From Albifimbria verrucaria (Eukaryota; Ascomycota; Sordariomycetes; Hypocreales; Stachybotryaceae), in assembly GCA_020081605.1 (NCBI GenBank), contig JAHREC010000009.1, forward strand, positions 5,642,001 through 5,706,000: a DNA stretch of 64,000 nucleotides. Direction: 5' to 3'. Under the pieces are notes generated by a model that saw nothing but the letters and a program-made list of their open reading frames with translations, was not told the origin of the DNA and did not search any database. Shown piece by piece: positions 24,321 through 34,999 of the stretch. The first letter of the stretch is position 1. Every line of letters starts with the position of its first letter. Position numbers and translations under genes: made by a program.

Positions 24321-24672
24321 ATCGTGTGGAAGTGCCAACAGTATAGGTTGTCTTTTGACTGTGCTGTGCTTTTGTGCGTAGCCGGGGACCGGGAGCGCGC
24401 GCTAGATATATGCCATCCCGCAGACCCCTTTCTTTGCCGGCTTTGGTTGTACCGGTAGTACATCGTGATAGAAGATATGTTCTACGGAGCTTTACTTATC
24501 AGGTTATGGAGATCAATCGCACATGATGAGATAGTTGGTGAAAGGTACTCTCTAGACGTACTTGTCTATCCCATAAGCTACCCAGGAGTAAGGTGGTTCT
24601 CAGTTGACTTGGTCCGGGACCATTCCCACATTGGTTCAAACCCGGCCCCCATCACCCACTTCTCCTCGGCCT
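24321..24672. other. Short intergenic region
   Basis: About 350 bp with the promoter of the anthrone oxygenase gene and the 3' flank of the DUF4243 gene, which is transcribed the same way. No motif was recognised. Confidence 0.45.
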
Positions 24673-26034
24673 CTATACCATTGCCTGGCGAAGTTGTGTC
24701 GAAACATAGCTGAGCAACTCTGAACCAGAGCTCCCCTTGACGGGTAGATCACCGTCACTGTCGCTTTGCTCGAAGCCCCTTGCCATATCCTCGCCGATCT
24801 TCAAGGCTCGGACGAACTTGGCGATATGCCCGTCGTCGTGGATGCTGGTGATGGCCTTGTACATGGTGTTCCACGTCATACCTTTGCTCAGTGTCGGCTC
24901 GTACTCCAGGAGGTTTTCTGGCCGCAGCTCGGGGCACGAGATAGCGGCGTACATGACGAGATCAAGGCGGCCCTTCCATTCGAGGAGACGCACCTTATCT
25001 TCCATCTTGAGCCAGGGCTGGCGGAGCAAGACGACCAGAGCAACGGAGGAGGTAACATTATGCATGACGTAAAAATCGATTCTACGGAGCTTGCCGGGTT
25101 TGGACTGTGTCGTCGCGGCTACATTGGCAGCACAGCTGATCATCTCGGCAGTCGAACGCTCCAGTGTCGCTGGCGTCACCTGGTACTGGGCGGCCAGTGC
25201 TGTTATCTCAGGCAGGGCCCGGCCTACCACGCCGTCGCGGACTCTGAAAGCCCGGTCGGTGACCAGAGCGGCGGCGCGGACCTTTTCGTTACCGCGAACC
25301 TCGTGGTACAGATCCAAGAGTCGTTTGGGCTTGACCGAACGAGTCCGTAAAAGGTTTTCTGTACCCAGGAAGAAGTGATCCAGATTCCCGAGGTAGTGGG
25401 AAGCGCCCTGTGCAAGCCCTTCGGCGACGATGCTGGGGAGTTGAAATTCTACGCCAAACCCCAGGTGGATCAAGGGGTGGAAGACGCCTTCGAACATCTG
25501 CGCCAGCATATAGTCTGCGTTGGGAGTACGACTGAAGCAGTAGTCGTTGATGACCATCTCACACCCTTTCTTTTCGATTTCCCGCTTGAAGAATGCCAAG
25601 TAGTTCGTGTACTCGGTCAACTGAGTCATCTTCGCTCTGAAAATGGCTGGGTCGTTAAAACTTTCGACGACTTGGGCATCGACCGGAGGAAGCGGCCGTT
25701 GAATGGGCGCCCCATCGTCGAACGCACGTTTGAGCTGCTCGGGTCCGCCACCCATGGCAAGAATTGTGAGGATGGAATGGGGAATATGGTTGTGCCCGCC
25801 TACATCACGAAAGTACATGTGATATATCTCATGGTTCTTTTGCAACAGGTCGTTCGCCATCTCTATTGCGCCGGGAGGTGAAGCTTCAAGGCGTGCCAAT
25901 CCCAAGTGGCTGTGTAATAACCGAATTTGCGACGACTTGAGGCTTTCTGCCATATTATCTGATTTACTCAAGTAGTAATTGCTGTTTTCGTGTAAGATGA
26001 TTGAATCGAGGCGGAGTGACTGTCGAGGGGTCAT
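24673..26034 (-). CDS. Questin-oxidase-like / Baeyer-Villiger oxidase (DUF4243, AflY-MdpL-GedK family)
   Basis: Cofactor-poor oxidase of the DUF4243 family. Known members cleave anthraquinones (GedK acts on questin, MdpL on the chrysophanol branch; AflY and HypA act in aflatoxin-type ring rearrangement). A single exon encodes 453 aa in a fully intact frame. Recognisable are the HNHIPHSILTILAMGG block, HPLIHLGFGVEFQLP (family histidines), the DFYVMHNVTSS segment and a C-terminal DDGHIAKFVRALKIGED. The start at 26034 could be replaced by the ATG of NMAESLK further in. With an AvfA-like protein also present, ring opening of an anthraquinone is the likely step. An AflR-type palindrome lies about 175 bp upstream. 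Confidence 0.88.
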   Translation of the reverse strand: MTPRQSLRLDSIILHENSNYYLSKSDNMAESLKSSQIRLLHSHLGLARLEASPPGAIEMANDLLQKNHEIYHMYFRDVGGHNHIPHSILTILAMGGGPEQLKRAFDDGAPIQRPLPPVDAQVVESFNDPAIFRAKMTQLTEYTNYLAFFKREIEKKGCEMVINDYCFSRTPNADYMLAQMFEGVFHPLIHLGFGVEFQLPSIVAEGLAQGASHYLGNLDHFFLGTENLLRTRSVKPKRLLDLYHEVRGNEKVRAAALVTDRAFRVRDGVVGRALPEITALAAQYQVTPATLERSTAEMISCAANVAATTQSKPGKLRRIDFYVMHNVTSSVALVVLLRQPWLKMEDKVRLLEWKGRLDLVMYAAISCPELRPENLLEYEPTLSKGMTWNTMYKAITSIHDDGHIAKFVRALKIGEDMARGFEQSDSDGDLPVKGSSGSELLSYVSTQLRQAMV

Positions 26035-26705
26035 GCTACTTTATCTAAGCAAAACGAAAGAGAGAGACAGGGGTGGAGACCATTGAAAGCTCATCACGTT
26101 GTTTTGCAAGTGCGCAATGAGATTGTACCAGACGCCTTCCGGGAGACCAGCCAGCAGAGATTGCGCCAGGTACCTGCAACTGCACAAGCGGACGAATCTT
26201 TTCCATTGTCGTCACTCGAGACATATCGAGAATGCAATCTCCCGATCCCTTTACAGCGGCGGACGAGTCTCTGGTCAATATCGGACGTTATAGTCAATGT
26301 ACCGATCGTAGGCCCCTGAAAATATGAGTCAGCGCTTATGAACTCTCGGTATAGCGACTCCTTATTGCAACACCTTTTGATGTTCACTTTCGTTAATAGG
26401 CTTTCAAAATGAAGTCACGGCTTTTGGGTACGACTGATACGAAGCCGCAGCAATCTATTTCTGTTCATTTGTGTTCATGCGAGGAAGAGATTTTGCCGGG
26501 CTACGAGCCTGCGACAGTAATCTGTAGTAGGTAGCTTGGCACCTTATATAACTTTCTCTCATCACCTTTCTCATAACCATCATTATTTATATGCCCTGCC
26601 AGAGTCTTTGCCCAGTGACAGTGAGCCTTAAGTATGTTTTTGAACTGTACTGATATGCCAATGTGGGTTTCGCCGCACATGGAACCGATTAGGTTTTTTA
26701 CAGTT
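26035..26705. other. Intergenic region between DUF4243 gene and AflR-like gene
   Basis: About 670 bp forming the promoter of the DUF4243 gene and the 3' flank of the regulator gene. It holds one exact AflR-type palindrome (listed separately). Open frames in this interval have no recognisable product. Confidence 0.5.
26209..26219. promoter_or_regulatory. Candidate AflR-type binding site, TCGN5CGA
   Basis: The sequence TCG-TCACT-CGA matches the published AflR palindrome exactly, about 175 bp upstream of the DUF4243 start codon. An AflR-like factor is encoded next door. The motif is only six fixed bases and several are expected by chance in 64 kb, so this is suggestive only. Confidence 0.45.
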
Positions 26706-28191
26706 TTATATCTCCTGAAGCAGGCCGATGAGTTTCTTGGAAAGAATGCTAAGCCCGAAGCGAATATCCTTCGCTATTCCATCTAAAGTGAGGGCTGAGA
26801 AGGGCTGTTCCAGTTCCCCGTGTCTCGAGACGGGCCGACTTGGCAACTGGCAATCGCGATTATCGTCCCCAACTGCACGGCACGAGCCCTTCTGGGATCG
26901 AAGCTGCAGACAAACCTCATTGATCAACCGCTGGACGCGATGCAGCTCACTTAATATCTCCTGAGCCATCAATCTCCTGACGCCGTCGTGGTCAGCAGAG
27001 CCGTGGTGGCCCCGTTCCAGGGATTGAACGGGCGTTGATGCCGAGATTACTGATTTGGCTTTGCTGTCTCGCTCCTTTCCCAGCACGCCGACAACCGCTT
27101 CCGAGTAACGGCTCAGGAGCTTTGCTATGATCATCGCCAAAATGCTCAGCATGTAGCCGTCTTTCTCACACGCGCACTGCAGAATGCTCGTCATGGAGCT
27201 GATGACCTCCCTGTTACAGGCTATTACCATAGTCTGGGCCTTGTTGCTGCCTCTTCGAAATCCTCGAATCTGTGTTTCTTGATCGTCAGAATCTCCTGCC
27301 ACTGCTTGAGGCCTCGATCCATCCGTCATGAGTTTCTCCAAAGTCCCCATGAGTTTGGCTCGACAGGGGCAAGTTGGACTATCCGGATCGCTCATCTGCA
27401 CGTCAGTCGCTGCTTTTGCCTGACTATTGGCGAACATCGAAGACGGCGTCGGTATTGAGGCGTGGATAGGCTGTGCTGCTTTCGCTACAAAGCGAAAATC
27501 GCTCTGGTCGGATATGAGAAGGTCTACGATGTCACCGGAGGCCCCTTCCCCAACTCAGATGTTGGTTGGGCATTCGATCCGGAGAAGTCGGAGTTGAGAA
27601 AGTCCTCAAGATCGCTCTGGGTGCCTTCAAGATCGGGGAACAGATTTCCCTGGAACTCCGCAGATACGCCAGAGAACAAATCCGAAGACTCAAAGCCTCC
27701 GACTCCAGCCCCTCGTCTGGTCCCAGAGACTTGGAATTCAACTCGAAAGCTGTTAGGTCTCCCATATTTTCCGGCGAATGGTCCGCCAACGCTGCCATAT
27801 CCGATACTCCAAACTCCATGCGCATGTCCGTCATCGTGGACGGCACATCAATACATCCGCTGTTGTCGGCATCTGAGAACTCTTGGTTGTTAGAGCGTGG
27901 GGCTCGGCCAGGCCTTTTGCTGCGAAGTATTTGCACTGCAGGAAGGCAAATTAGACATGAATCTAGTCGGGACAGAGCTGCTAGTAGCTGCACTGGGAAG
28001 GGCAAGCGAGAAAGGTCAAAGTATACATACCGTGGTATTGCGCTTATGCACCGCGCACATGTTGGTTTCTCCTTACTGCATTTCACTTTGGATACGGCGC
28101 ACTCTCGACAGCTTCCGCGTAGCTTCAGACCCGTCAAACCCGAGGCATGGGCGGGTGCTGGCCCTGATTTCAAGCTTCTCACTTCAGCCAT
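26706..28191 (-). CDS. AflR-like Zn(II)2Cys6 transcription factor
   Basis: Nuclear pathway-specific activator, probably of this cluster. Exon 1 is 28191-28031 and exon 2 27935-26706; the intron splits the zinc cluster, as is usual in AflR genes. The zinc knuckle is LRGSCRECAVSKVKCSKEK followed by CARC; the sixth Cys is the first codon of exon 2, and KRPGR-type basic residues follow. A Ser/Asp/Glu-rich middle leads to the AflR C-terminal domain: CRAKLMGTLEKLM, ILQCACEKDGYMLSILAMII, ILSELHRVQRLINEVC. About 464 aa if four single bases are allowed, in CC at 28030, TTTT at 27915, AAA at 27692 and CCCC at 27542. The AflS-like partner gene is divergent and about 2.7 kb away. Confidence 0.88.
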
Positions 28192-28369
28192 GATAGGGAT
28201 TGATAGGAATGGTGCTCTTAGATATCAGAACGATTCCAGGTTGTGTTGGGAAGCTTGCTGAAGCCTGGATCCATTTATTTGCGATGCGAGCTTACGAATA
28301 AAATACGTCTATGTTGATAACAGCCCTGTCAGATTATCTTACCCGTACGCTGAGATGTATGGTATGTGC

Positions 28370-29015
28370 CGATCTGGGTTATTCTATACCACTAATATAG
28401 TATAGGGTAGGTAAGATTAGGGTTATTATCCTCGGATAAGTAACAGGGCTTACTTTAACTTAAAGCAATATTATGTAGTTGTTATTAATCGGGTGAGTTA
28501 CCTTGAGGGAACTCGAAGAGAAGGTAGCTTGATGATTGTATATTATTATTTAGTATTAGTAGTCTTCTAACTACTAATCAGGAGAAGACTTCTATTTATA
28601 TACTGGTGATCTTTAGGTTGTTAGCCCTCCGGCTCCATCCTGGGTCATCGGTTACTTCCGTTACCTCCGACCCGTTTAAATGTCCTGATTGGGTTGTTGG
28701 GTTGTCGGTTATTCTTATGATTAGCGATCCTTCCTAATTAGTCCCCTTACCCTGACGAGTCACTTGGTTGGCCTTCACAGGCTTGCGTACTCTTACCTTG
28801 CTGCTCCAGGTGATGTGTTTCCTTCTTCTTTGTTAGCAGGTGGGAAATCTCATGCACATCGTCGTCCGTGGTATATGCTTCCGCAGCGCTTACAGCTGGC
28901 CAGTGGGTAGGGTATGTATTCCTTAGTTATCCTGCGAGCGTTAGATTGATCCGTTCTGTGTTTCATATATGGGATTAGCTCGGGTCGGAGCATGGTAGGA
29001 CCACTACACGCATGC
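28370..29015 (+). repeat. LTR-like retroelement remnant, lightly mutated
   Basis: This matches the left part of the gypsy LTRs at 49437, 57126 and 59397. A 27-28 base block starting acagggcttactttaact (28443) recurs almost identically near 49518, and similarity runs about 240 bp, weaker to the end. Unlike the other copies it keeps many C and G bases. No internal coding region is attached, so it is best read as a solo LTR or a diverged relative. It lies in the upstream region of the AflR-like gene. Confidence 0.7.
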
Positions 29016-29035
29016 CTACTAAGAGCCTAGCGCTT

Positions 29036-30180
29036 AATAGGTATATAAATTATAATCTGATACTTTTATTATACCTATTAAAATAGTTTTTTAGTTTTCT
29101 TTAATAAATAAAAGAAAATTATTAAATATTATAATTTTTAAAAAAGATTATTAAATTTTCTAAAATAAAAGAGATTTATAATATTTATTAATTTAAATAT
29201 TAAATAATTTTTTAGAATTTTTATAAATTAAAATATATATAATAAAAATTTTATTTAAAAATTTTTAAAATAATTTTAAATAAAATAATTATAATAATAA
29301 TATATATATTTTATTAGAGTAGAAAATCTTTAATTTATTTATTTTAAATATAATATAAATAAAGTATAAAATAAAGATTAAATTATTTAAAGAATTAAAA
29401 TTAAAAATAAAAAAATTATTAATTTTATTTTAAAAGTATAATTATAATAAAGCTTATATAAAAATTAAATAATATTTAAATAAATTTATTTTTAAAATAA
29501 TTAAAAAAAAAAAGAAATTATATATAAGCTTTATTTTCTTTATTTTAAATATTTAAATTTTAATATAATATTTATAAAAATAAAATAATATAAATTAATA
29601 ATAATTTTATTTAATTTATAAAAATTAATAAAATTAAAAATTTTAGAATTCTTTTTATTATTATTTATATTATTTATTAATAAAGAAATTATTAATAAAT
29701 TTAATTTTTTAATATTTATTATAATTAATATTATTTATTTTATTATTAATATTATAAAATTTATAATATAAATATTTATAATTTTATTTTAAAGTTTATT
29801 ATATTATTTAAATATATAATATAATTTTATTATTTATATAAAATATAATTTATATAATAAATATATTTATTAATAATTTTAAATTAATAATTTTATTATT
29901 ATTAAATAAATATAATAAAATATATTATATTTATAATAATAATTATTATTATATTTATTTTAAGATTAAAATATTAAATATTGTTTTAATTAATTTTTAT
30001 TTTTATTTTCTTATTTAAAAGTTATTTTATTAAATAATATAATAATTTTTATTATAATAATTTCTTTATATATTAAAGCTATATTTAAATAAAAATATAA
30101 GATTTTATATTTATTTATTAATTATTAGATATTTATAACTAATCTATATATAGATAGCTCTATATATATTTCTAAGCGGG
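29036..30180. repeat. AT-rich island inside the gene cluster
   Basis: About 1.1 kb of nearly pure A/T with no coding frame, next to the LTR remnant. It is probably a decayed repeat. It separates the AflR-like and AflS-like genes. Confidence 0.8.
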
Positions 30181-30545
30181 CAGGTAAATATATCCTTCGT
30201 TAATATTAGATATCTTCCAATCTTATTATATCTTCACCGCCATCTTGAGTCGGGGTAGGTGACTGACGCAAGACGCGTAGGATTTACATCTCTTTGAATG
30301 TGCGAGAACCGCATCAAGGTACCCGACATGAATCTGATCCAATCATAACCGGGAAAAAACTAGTAACATTAGCTAGCTAGTAACTTAGCCGGTAATAGAT
30401 GTACCAGCATTTAGCAACTTTACGAAAATCTACATACTTTATCTAGTATTAAGAGAATGATGTCAAGTCTTCCCATGTACCGACGCGTTGACTCAGATGC
30501 CGTGGGGCTCGTAACCTCAATGGGGCCCTCGCACATTCAAAGAGA

Positions 30546-30700
30546 CATTGTGTAACAACAACATCGCGTTCGAAATTCATGCCCCCACTGAGAGATAACC
30601 ATCACGTACCTGGTCCCATTGTGTAACAACAACTCCGTGTTCGAAATTCATGCCCCCACTGAGAGATAACCAACACGTACCTGGTCCCATTGTGTATATT
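30546..30700. repeat. 71-bp tandem duplication upstream of the AflS-like gene
   Basis: The unit beginning cattgtgtaacaacaac occurs at 30546 and again at 30617, with only a few differences. The first bases of a third copy start at 30688. The repeat ends about 200 bp before the AflS-like start codon. It may be a duplicated promoter element or a simple slippage product. Confidence 0.85.
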
Positions 30701-30907
30701 GCATATCTTGGCCATATTGTGCGTCTAAATGGACCTGTATATCCGGCATGTCATATATCTATCATGAATTATGAAGTCTTGATTGTCGTCAGACATGCAG
30801 ATAAGCAGTCATCGGAACCAAGACAATTGCAACCTCAAGTGATGGCGAATCTGTCCTGACTGTTTGCCAAACTTCCGATTCATATTTGGACTACTAGCGA
30901 TCCTGCC

Positions 30908-32393
30908 ATGGATAATCTAGCCCAAGTGGAGTCATCAGCATCCGCACTGGCGACAGCGGTTCAGAGCTTCGCTCGCTGTGTACGTGGGGAGATGCCCACG
31001 CAATCGGGACCATGACTGTTTCCCAGCAGAGTACGATGGAGATTGAGCAGGCTCGTAGCAACATTCTTTCCATGATTTCCAAGCTTCAGATGCTGGTCAG
31101 TGGGCCAACAGACTTCCTGGAGCACCTCACTTCGCAGGTATAGGTTGCCTCCCCATTTCCTTTGCTGGGGTACTGTATTAATCGTTGGATTATGGCAGAC
31201 CGAGATGCTTGCCTGTCTGCAATGGCTGGGGAAATCCCAGATCTTGGCATGCATCCCACGTGCAGATGCTGTTCCCATCAAGGATGTGGCCGACTTGGCG
31301 CATGTTACAGAAAGTCAGCTTACCCGGGTAGTCCGGCTTACGGCCACCGCGGGGTTTTTGCGCGAAGGACCGCATGGATTTGTTGGTCGTAAGATCGGCG
31401 ATGCCCTCAATGCCCTCAAACGTCGTTTGGACTCTGGCTCATGCACCCATGCAGATACAGCCTTATCGGGCGCCTTCGTTGACAACCCCTCCCTACTTGA
31501 CGCCGCCATGTTTGTGGCCGAATCATCAGCACCAGCCGCGTTGAAGATGCAGGCTCCCAGCGTAGATGACGCCAATTCCCATTATCAGACCGCCTATAAC
31601 CTGGCCGTCGGAAGCACAAAACCTTTTCGTGTAGCCTGTCAAGAAACGCCACGGCTCAGTCGCCAGTACGGTGCTTACCTGCACTTTGCCGCCGGGTTGC
31701 ACGCAACCGACGTCTTATCTGACATGACTCTCGCCCAGTTGAACTGGTCTAAGCTCCGCAGCCCCCGTGTTGTAGAGGTACCTGACCCCCTCATCCACGC
31801 TGCATACATACGGAGTGGTGCTGACTAAACACACCAAGATGGGAGTCCGCTCGACCATAGCCACGACAACGGCTCAGAAGCTTGCGCACACGTACCCATC
31901 TCTTCAGTTCGTCGTGCAGATCCCCGACACCCCGACTTCAATAATGACTGATGCGGTTAACTCCGAGACCAGCCCCTCGAGCTCTAACATCAAGATTATG
32001 CCCCGAGCACTCGGAACTAAGCAGACAGTCACCGATGCGGGAGTGTATATTCTCCACATATCGTCCTTTTCACCTTACACCATTCATGCGGAGTTGCAAG
32101 CCCATTGTAGTATCCTCCGAGCGAATAATGGCGTCATGTTCATCCCTACCGCGCATCTGCTGCCGGAGCCCGGGAACGACTGGAACCTCGTGGGTGAGGC
32201 TGTTGCCCGAGCGCGAGACCTTAGCTTCCTCCAGCTAGCCAACGAGAAAGAAGTAGAGTTGCGAGAGCTACTAGACGTCATCGAGATGATCAAGGACAGT
32301 TCGGGAAGATTGGTTGTCGCCAAAAGGTTATTTTCGAACAACAATACCGTGACGGCCCTCATTTTAAAATACCAGGTGACATGTCAGCAATGA
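30908..32393 (+). CDS. AflS/AflJ-like cluster co-activator (O-methyltransferase fold)
   Basis: Homologue of AflS (AflJ), the protein that binds AflR and boosts its activity; it has an O-methyltransferase-like fold but is not known as an enzyme. Four exons (30908-30979, 31027-31137, 31199-31777, 31839-32393) with consistent phase give 438 aa, the length I recall for AflJ. Exon 1 encodes MDNLAQVESSASALATAVQ, and the leucine-rich helix MISKLQMLVSGPTDFLEHL follows. A winged-helix part has IPRADAVPIKDVADLAHV, and the Rossmann-like part contains YPSLQFVVQIPD and ILHISSFSPYTIHAEL. The first intron (47 nt) removes an early stop. The frame is intact. Its presence beside an AflR-like gene supports dual control. 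Confidence 0.85.
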
Positions 32394-32559
32394 GATTTGA
32401 GCCTCTGTTATATTCCCTATTAGACTAGCTGCCCATTCTATGAATCCAATCATAGTTCTTACCGTCCTGTACTTCAGATGCTTGGTAGTGCTCTACATTT
32501 ATCGTCCTTTACATCTTCCGTGAGATCCCAACCTCTTGGAGGTGCTATCTGAATTCGAA

Positions 32560-33481
32560 ATGGGCTCCAACGGACAAGAACTCTTCGCGCAAGACGATAA
32601 GTTCTGGGACAACTACCTCAAGGGCCGACCCAAACCGCCCCAGGCTTTATTTGATCGCATCTTCACCTACCATCATACATACGGCTGCGGCAAATTTGAC
32701 ACAGTGCACGACGTCGGCGCCGGGATTGGCCCATATGCAAAAACGCTAAGAGCGCGGTTTTCTCACGTCATCGTCTCTGATATTGTTGCCGAAAACGTGG
32801 CGCTGGCTCAGACACGCCTCGGCACTAATGGCTATACCTACCGAGCGGCCAAGATGGAAGACACAGACGATATCGAGACGGGGAGTGTCGATATGGTTTT
32901 TGCCTCCAACGTCATGCACTTTGCTCAACAGGAAGTGGCCATGGCGGGAGTCGCTAGGCAACTGAGGCCGGGTGGGACATTTGTCTGCAGCGCCTTCGGA
33001 GCGGCCCGTTTCTCCGACGCCAAGGTCCAAGACATCTGGGCCAGAATCAACCATCAAGGTGGGCGTCTACTATTGCGCAAGACCGAAACCCCGACCAAAC
33101 CCTGGCCGTCCTGGCACGGACTGCGGATCGTTACAATGTCGCACCCCTGAGCCCGGATCTCTTCGTTCCCGGTGCCAAGCGCATACATCTCAACATGGGC
33201 CGGGGAGGTATCCCTACCTTGGTCCCGCCGGAAGCGCGACTAGGTGTGTGGAACCCGACTATACAGGGCCCGATGATGTTGACATCGACCAAGACGAAGA
33301 TGGTTGGAGCTTCAACGCGGGCTTAGAAGGGGTTAAAGAGCACATCCTTTCGTTTCCTTTTGTCTCCCAGGACCCACAAGCATTCGCGTCTCTGTTTGAA
33401 GAGCTAGATGAAGCCATGGCGGATGGAAAGGTCGTTCAAGGGTATTGGCCAGCTACCGTCATTCTCGCGACTCGACGTTGA
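32560..33481 (+). CDS. SAM-dependent class I methyltransferase
   Basis: Cytosolic methyltransferase of the Methyltransf_11/25 type. Motif I is VHDVGAGIGPYA, followed by IVSDIVAENVALA and DMVFASNVMHFAQQE; after that come LRPGGTF and the conserved C-terminal WSFNAGLEGVKEHI and GYWPATVILATRR. About 307 aa if one base is allowed in AAA at 33097 and one in GG at 33243; the central part is otherwise thrown out of frame twice in the same direction. I chose the ATG at 32560 (MGSNGQELFAQ) because the longer upstream frame lacks an ATG. It could O-methylate the anthraquinone or benzophenone, or esterify a carboxylate; sequence alone does not decide. It is co-directional with the AflS-like gene, 166 bp apart. 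Confidence 0.82.
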
Positions 33482-33998
33482 GCAAGTTGTTAATCATCCA
33501 GTGTAGAATCTCCATAAACCCATGTGTTATGCCCAAAGTTTACGATTGGTGGAGCTTTCTTGATATGTATTTAAGGGGTTGTAAAGTCCGCGTTGGGGCA
33601 TCTGCAATACAACCTCCGTCTCTCCATCGACGCATTTGAATTCCATCGGATGGACTGGCAGCCCATGTTTCGTCGGCGTCTTACTTTTCGTCTTGCGTCG
33701 CTTAAGCAGGATATGGTAATAGTGTGAGTTGTATTGTATTCGTAATATTGCTATCCATCGGTGAGAACTTCCGCACCCTCTCTGGGATCGGGAAGATTTG
33801 TGACGGCTGCACTAGTAGTCGGTGTAACGACGGACGTCCTCGGGCACTTGGTATCGGTACTGGGGACACGCTTCTCGGAGAGTTGCTTCGCAACTTGCAG
33901 ATGAAGCCCGAAAATGTCATATCTTACGCAGAGACTTAGGGGGCCTTTTTGCTGGTCTCATCAGCAATCGCGCACATCCGAGTCCAACACTGCTCAGT
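33482..33998. other. Intergenic, no gene recognised
   Basis: About 520 bp between two co-directional genes, containing the promoter of the SnoaL-like gene. No repeats or motifs were recognised. Confidence 0.45.
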
Positions 33999-34572
33999 AT
34001 GACCGACACCGCCAATATCCAAGCCGCCACGCTGGAACAATTCCTCGCAGGATGGAAGAAGTTCACGCCACAGTCGTGGACCGAGCTCTGGTCAGAGGAC
34101 TTCGTGCAACAGATGTTGCCATTTACACTAGGCGTTCCACCTCAGAGCCGAGCTCAAGCCTTGGCCCGCTTAACCAAACTAATGGAGACATTGAAAAACT
34201 ATCAGGTAGTCACTCACATCGGTTCCACACCGCTTCCGCTTTGACACCCGTTACACCCCTAAGCAACTGCGGAATTTGCCATCAATGCTTCATCTCGCGG
34301 GTCAGATATAGCTCACTCACTGAATATAGGTGCACTTTTACCAGGTCGTCCATGACCCAACTACGAGAAAGGCATTCATTTACGCTACCTCGACTGCCGA
34401 CACCATCTTTGATAATTTCAAGTGGACAAACGAATACTCTGTCGTGGTGACATTCACCGCGGACGGGCGGCAGATAGGCAAATTCGAGGAGATGGTTGAC
34501 ACAGCCTTTTTCCAGGCCTTTCGCCCCAAGTTTGAAGACTATCTGCGAAGCCAGGAGGTTACTTTTGAATGA
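33999..34572 (+). CDS. SnoaL-like (NTF2-fold) protein
   Basis: Small cone-shaped NTF2-fold protein of the SnoaL-like class, which includes polyketide cyclases, isomerases and dehydratases. Exons 33999-34205 and 34330-34572 (124-nt intron) give 149 aa in an intact frame. Visible are the helical start TLEQFLAGWKKFTPQSWTEL, LPFTLGVPPQSRAQALARL and the strand pair VVHDPTTRKAFIYATSTA. KIGKFEEM-like (here GKFEEMVDTAFFQAF) and a C-terminal FEDYL follow. Similar small proteins occur in fungal anthraquinone and xanthone clusters, where they are thought to assist isomerisation or cyclisation. Its exact substrate here is unknown. Confidence 0.78.
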
Positions 34573-34999
34573 TATACTATGAAGAGATCACTAGAAGTTG
34601 TCAAGGAGGAAAGTTAAATGATAGTGTGATACCGGATAAATAAAATGTTACCTCCACATAAGTAGTTCACTTTAATAATGCTTCATACTATGTAATATGT
34701 CACCTATTGCGACGTCAGTCCAATTGATACGCGTCGGAACTTTCTGTGCTGTTCATCGGCTCCTACAAGACATGCGCCGGTCGAATGCTGAGGATTCGGA
34801 GAATTGGGTAATGGAACGAATTGGTCGTTTACCGCCTTGGAATCCTTGAATAATTCAGAGCTTGTTCAAATACATTAGTGTGACCACACTACTTCGAAAC
34901 CGGCTGGGCGTTTTGTTTGGTCGAATCCTGTTTTTCTTCAACGAACAGACACAGTACTAACACGACTCCTCGCCTCCATAACAAGCATCTTCCCTCGCA
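34573..34999. promoter_or_regulatory. Promoter region of the AvfA-like gene
   Basis: About 430 bp of ordinary sequence between co-directional genes. No exact AflR palindrome was found; TCGTTTACCGC near 34827 is a near miss. Confidence 0.4.

Noticed and set aside
26045..26387. Small open frames upstream of the DUF4243 gene
   Set aside because: No family resemblance; they overlap on both strands, and the region is better read as promoter or 5' UTR.
30980..31026. Frameshift near the start of the AflS-like gene
   Set aside because: A 47-nt GT-AG intron restores frame exactly and gives the expected 438-aa protein.
33061..33120. Intron in the methyltransferase gene
   Set aside because: No GT-AG pair gives the right frame without losing conserved residues; a missing base in the AAA run explains it more simply.
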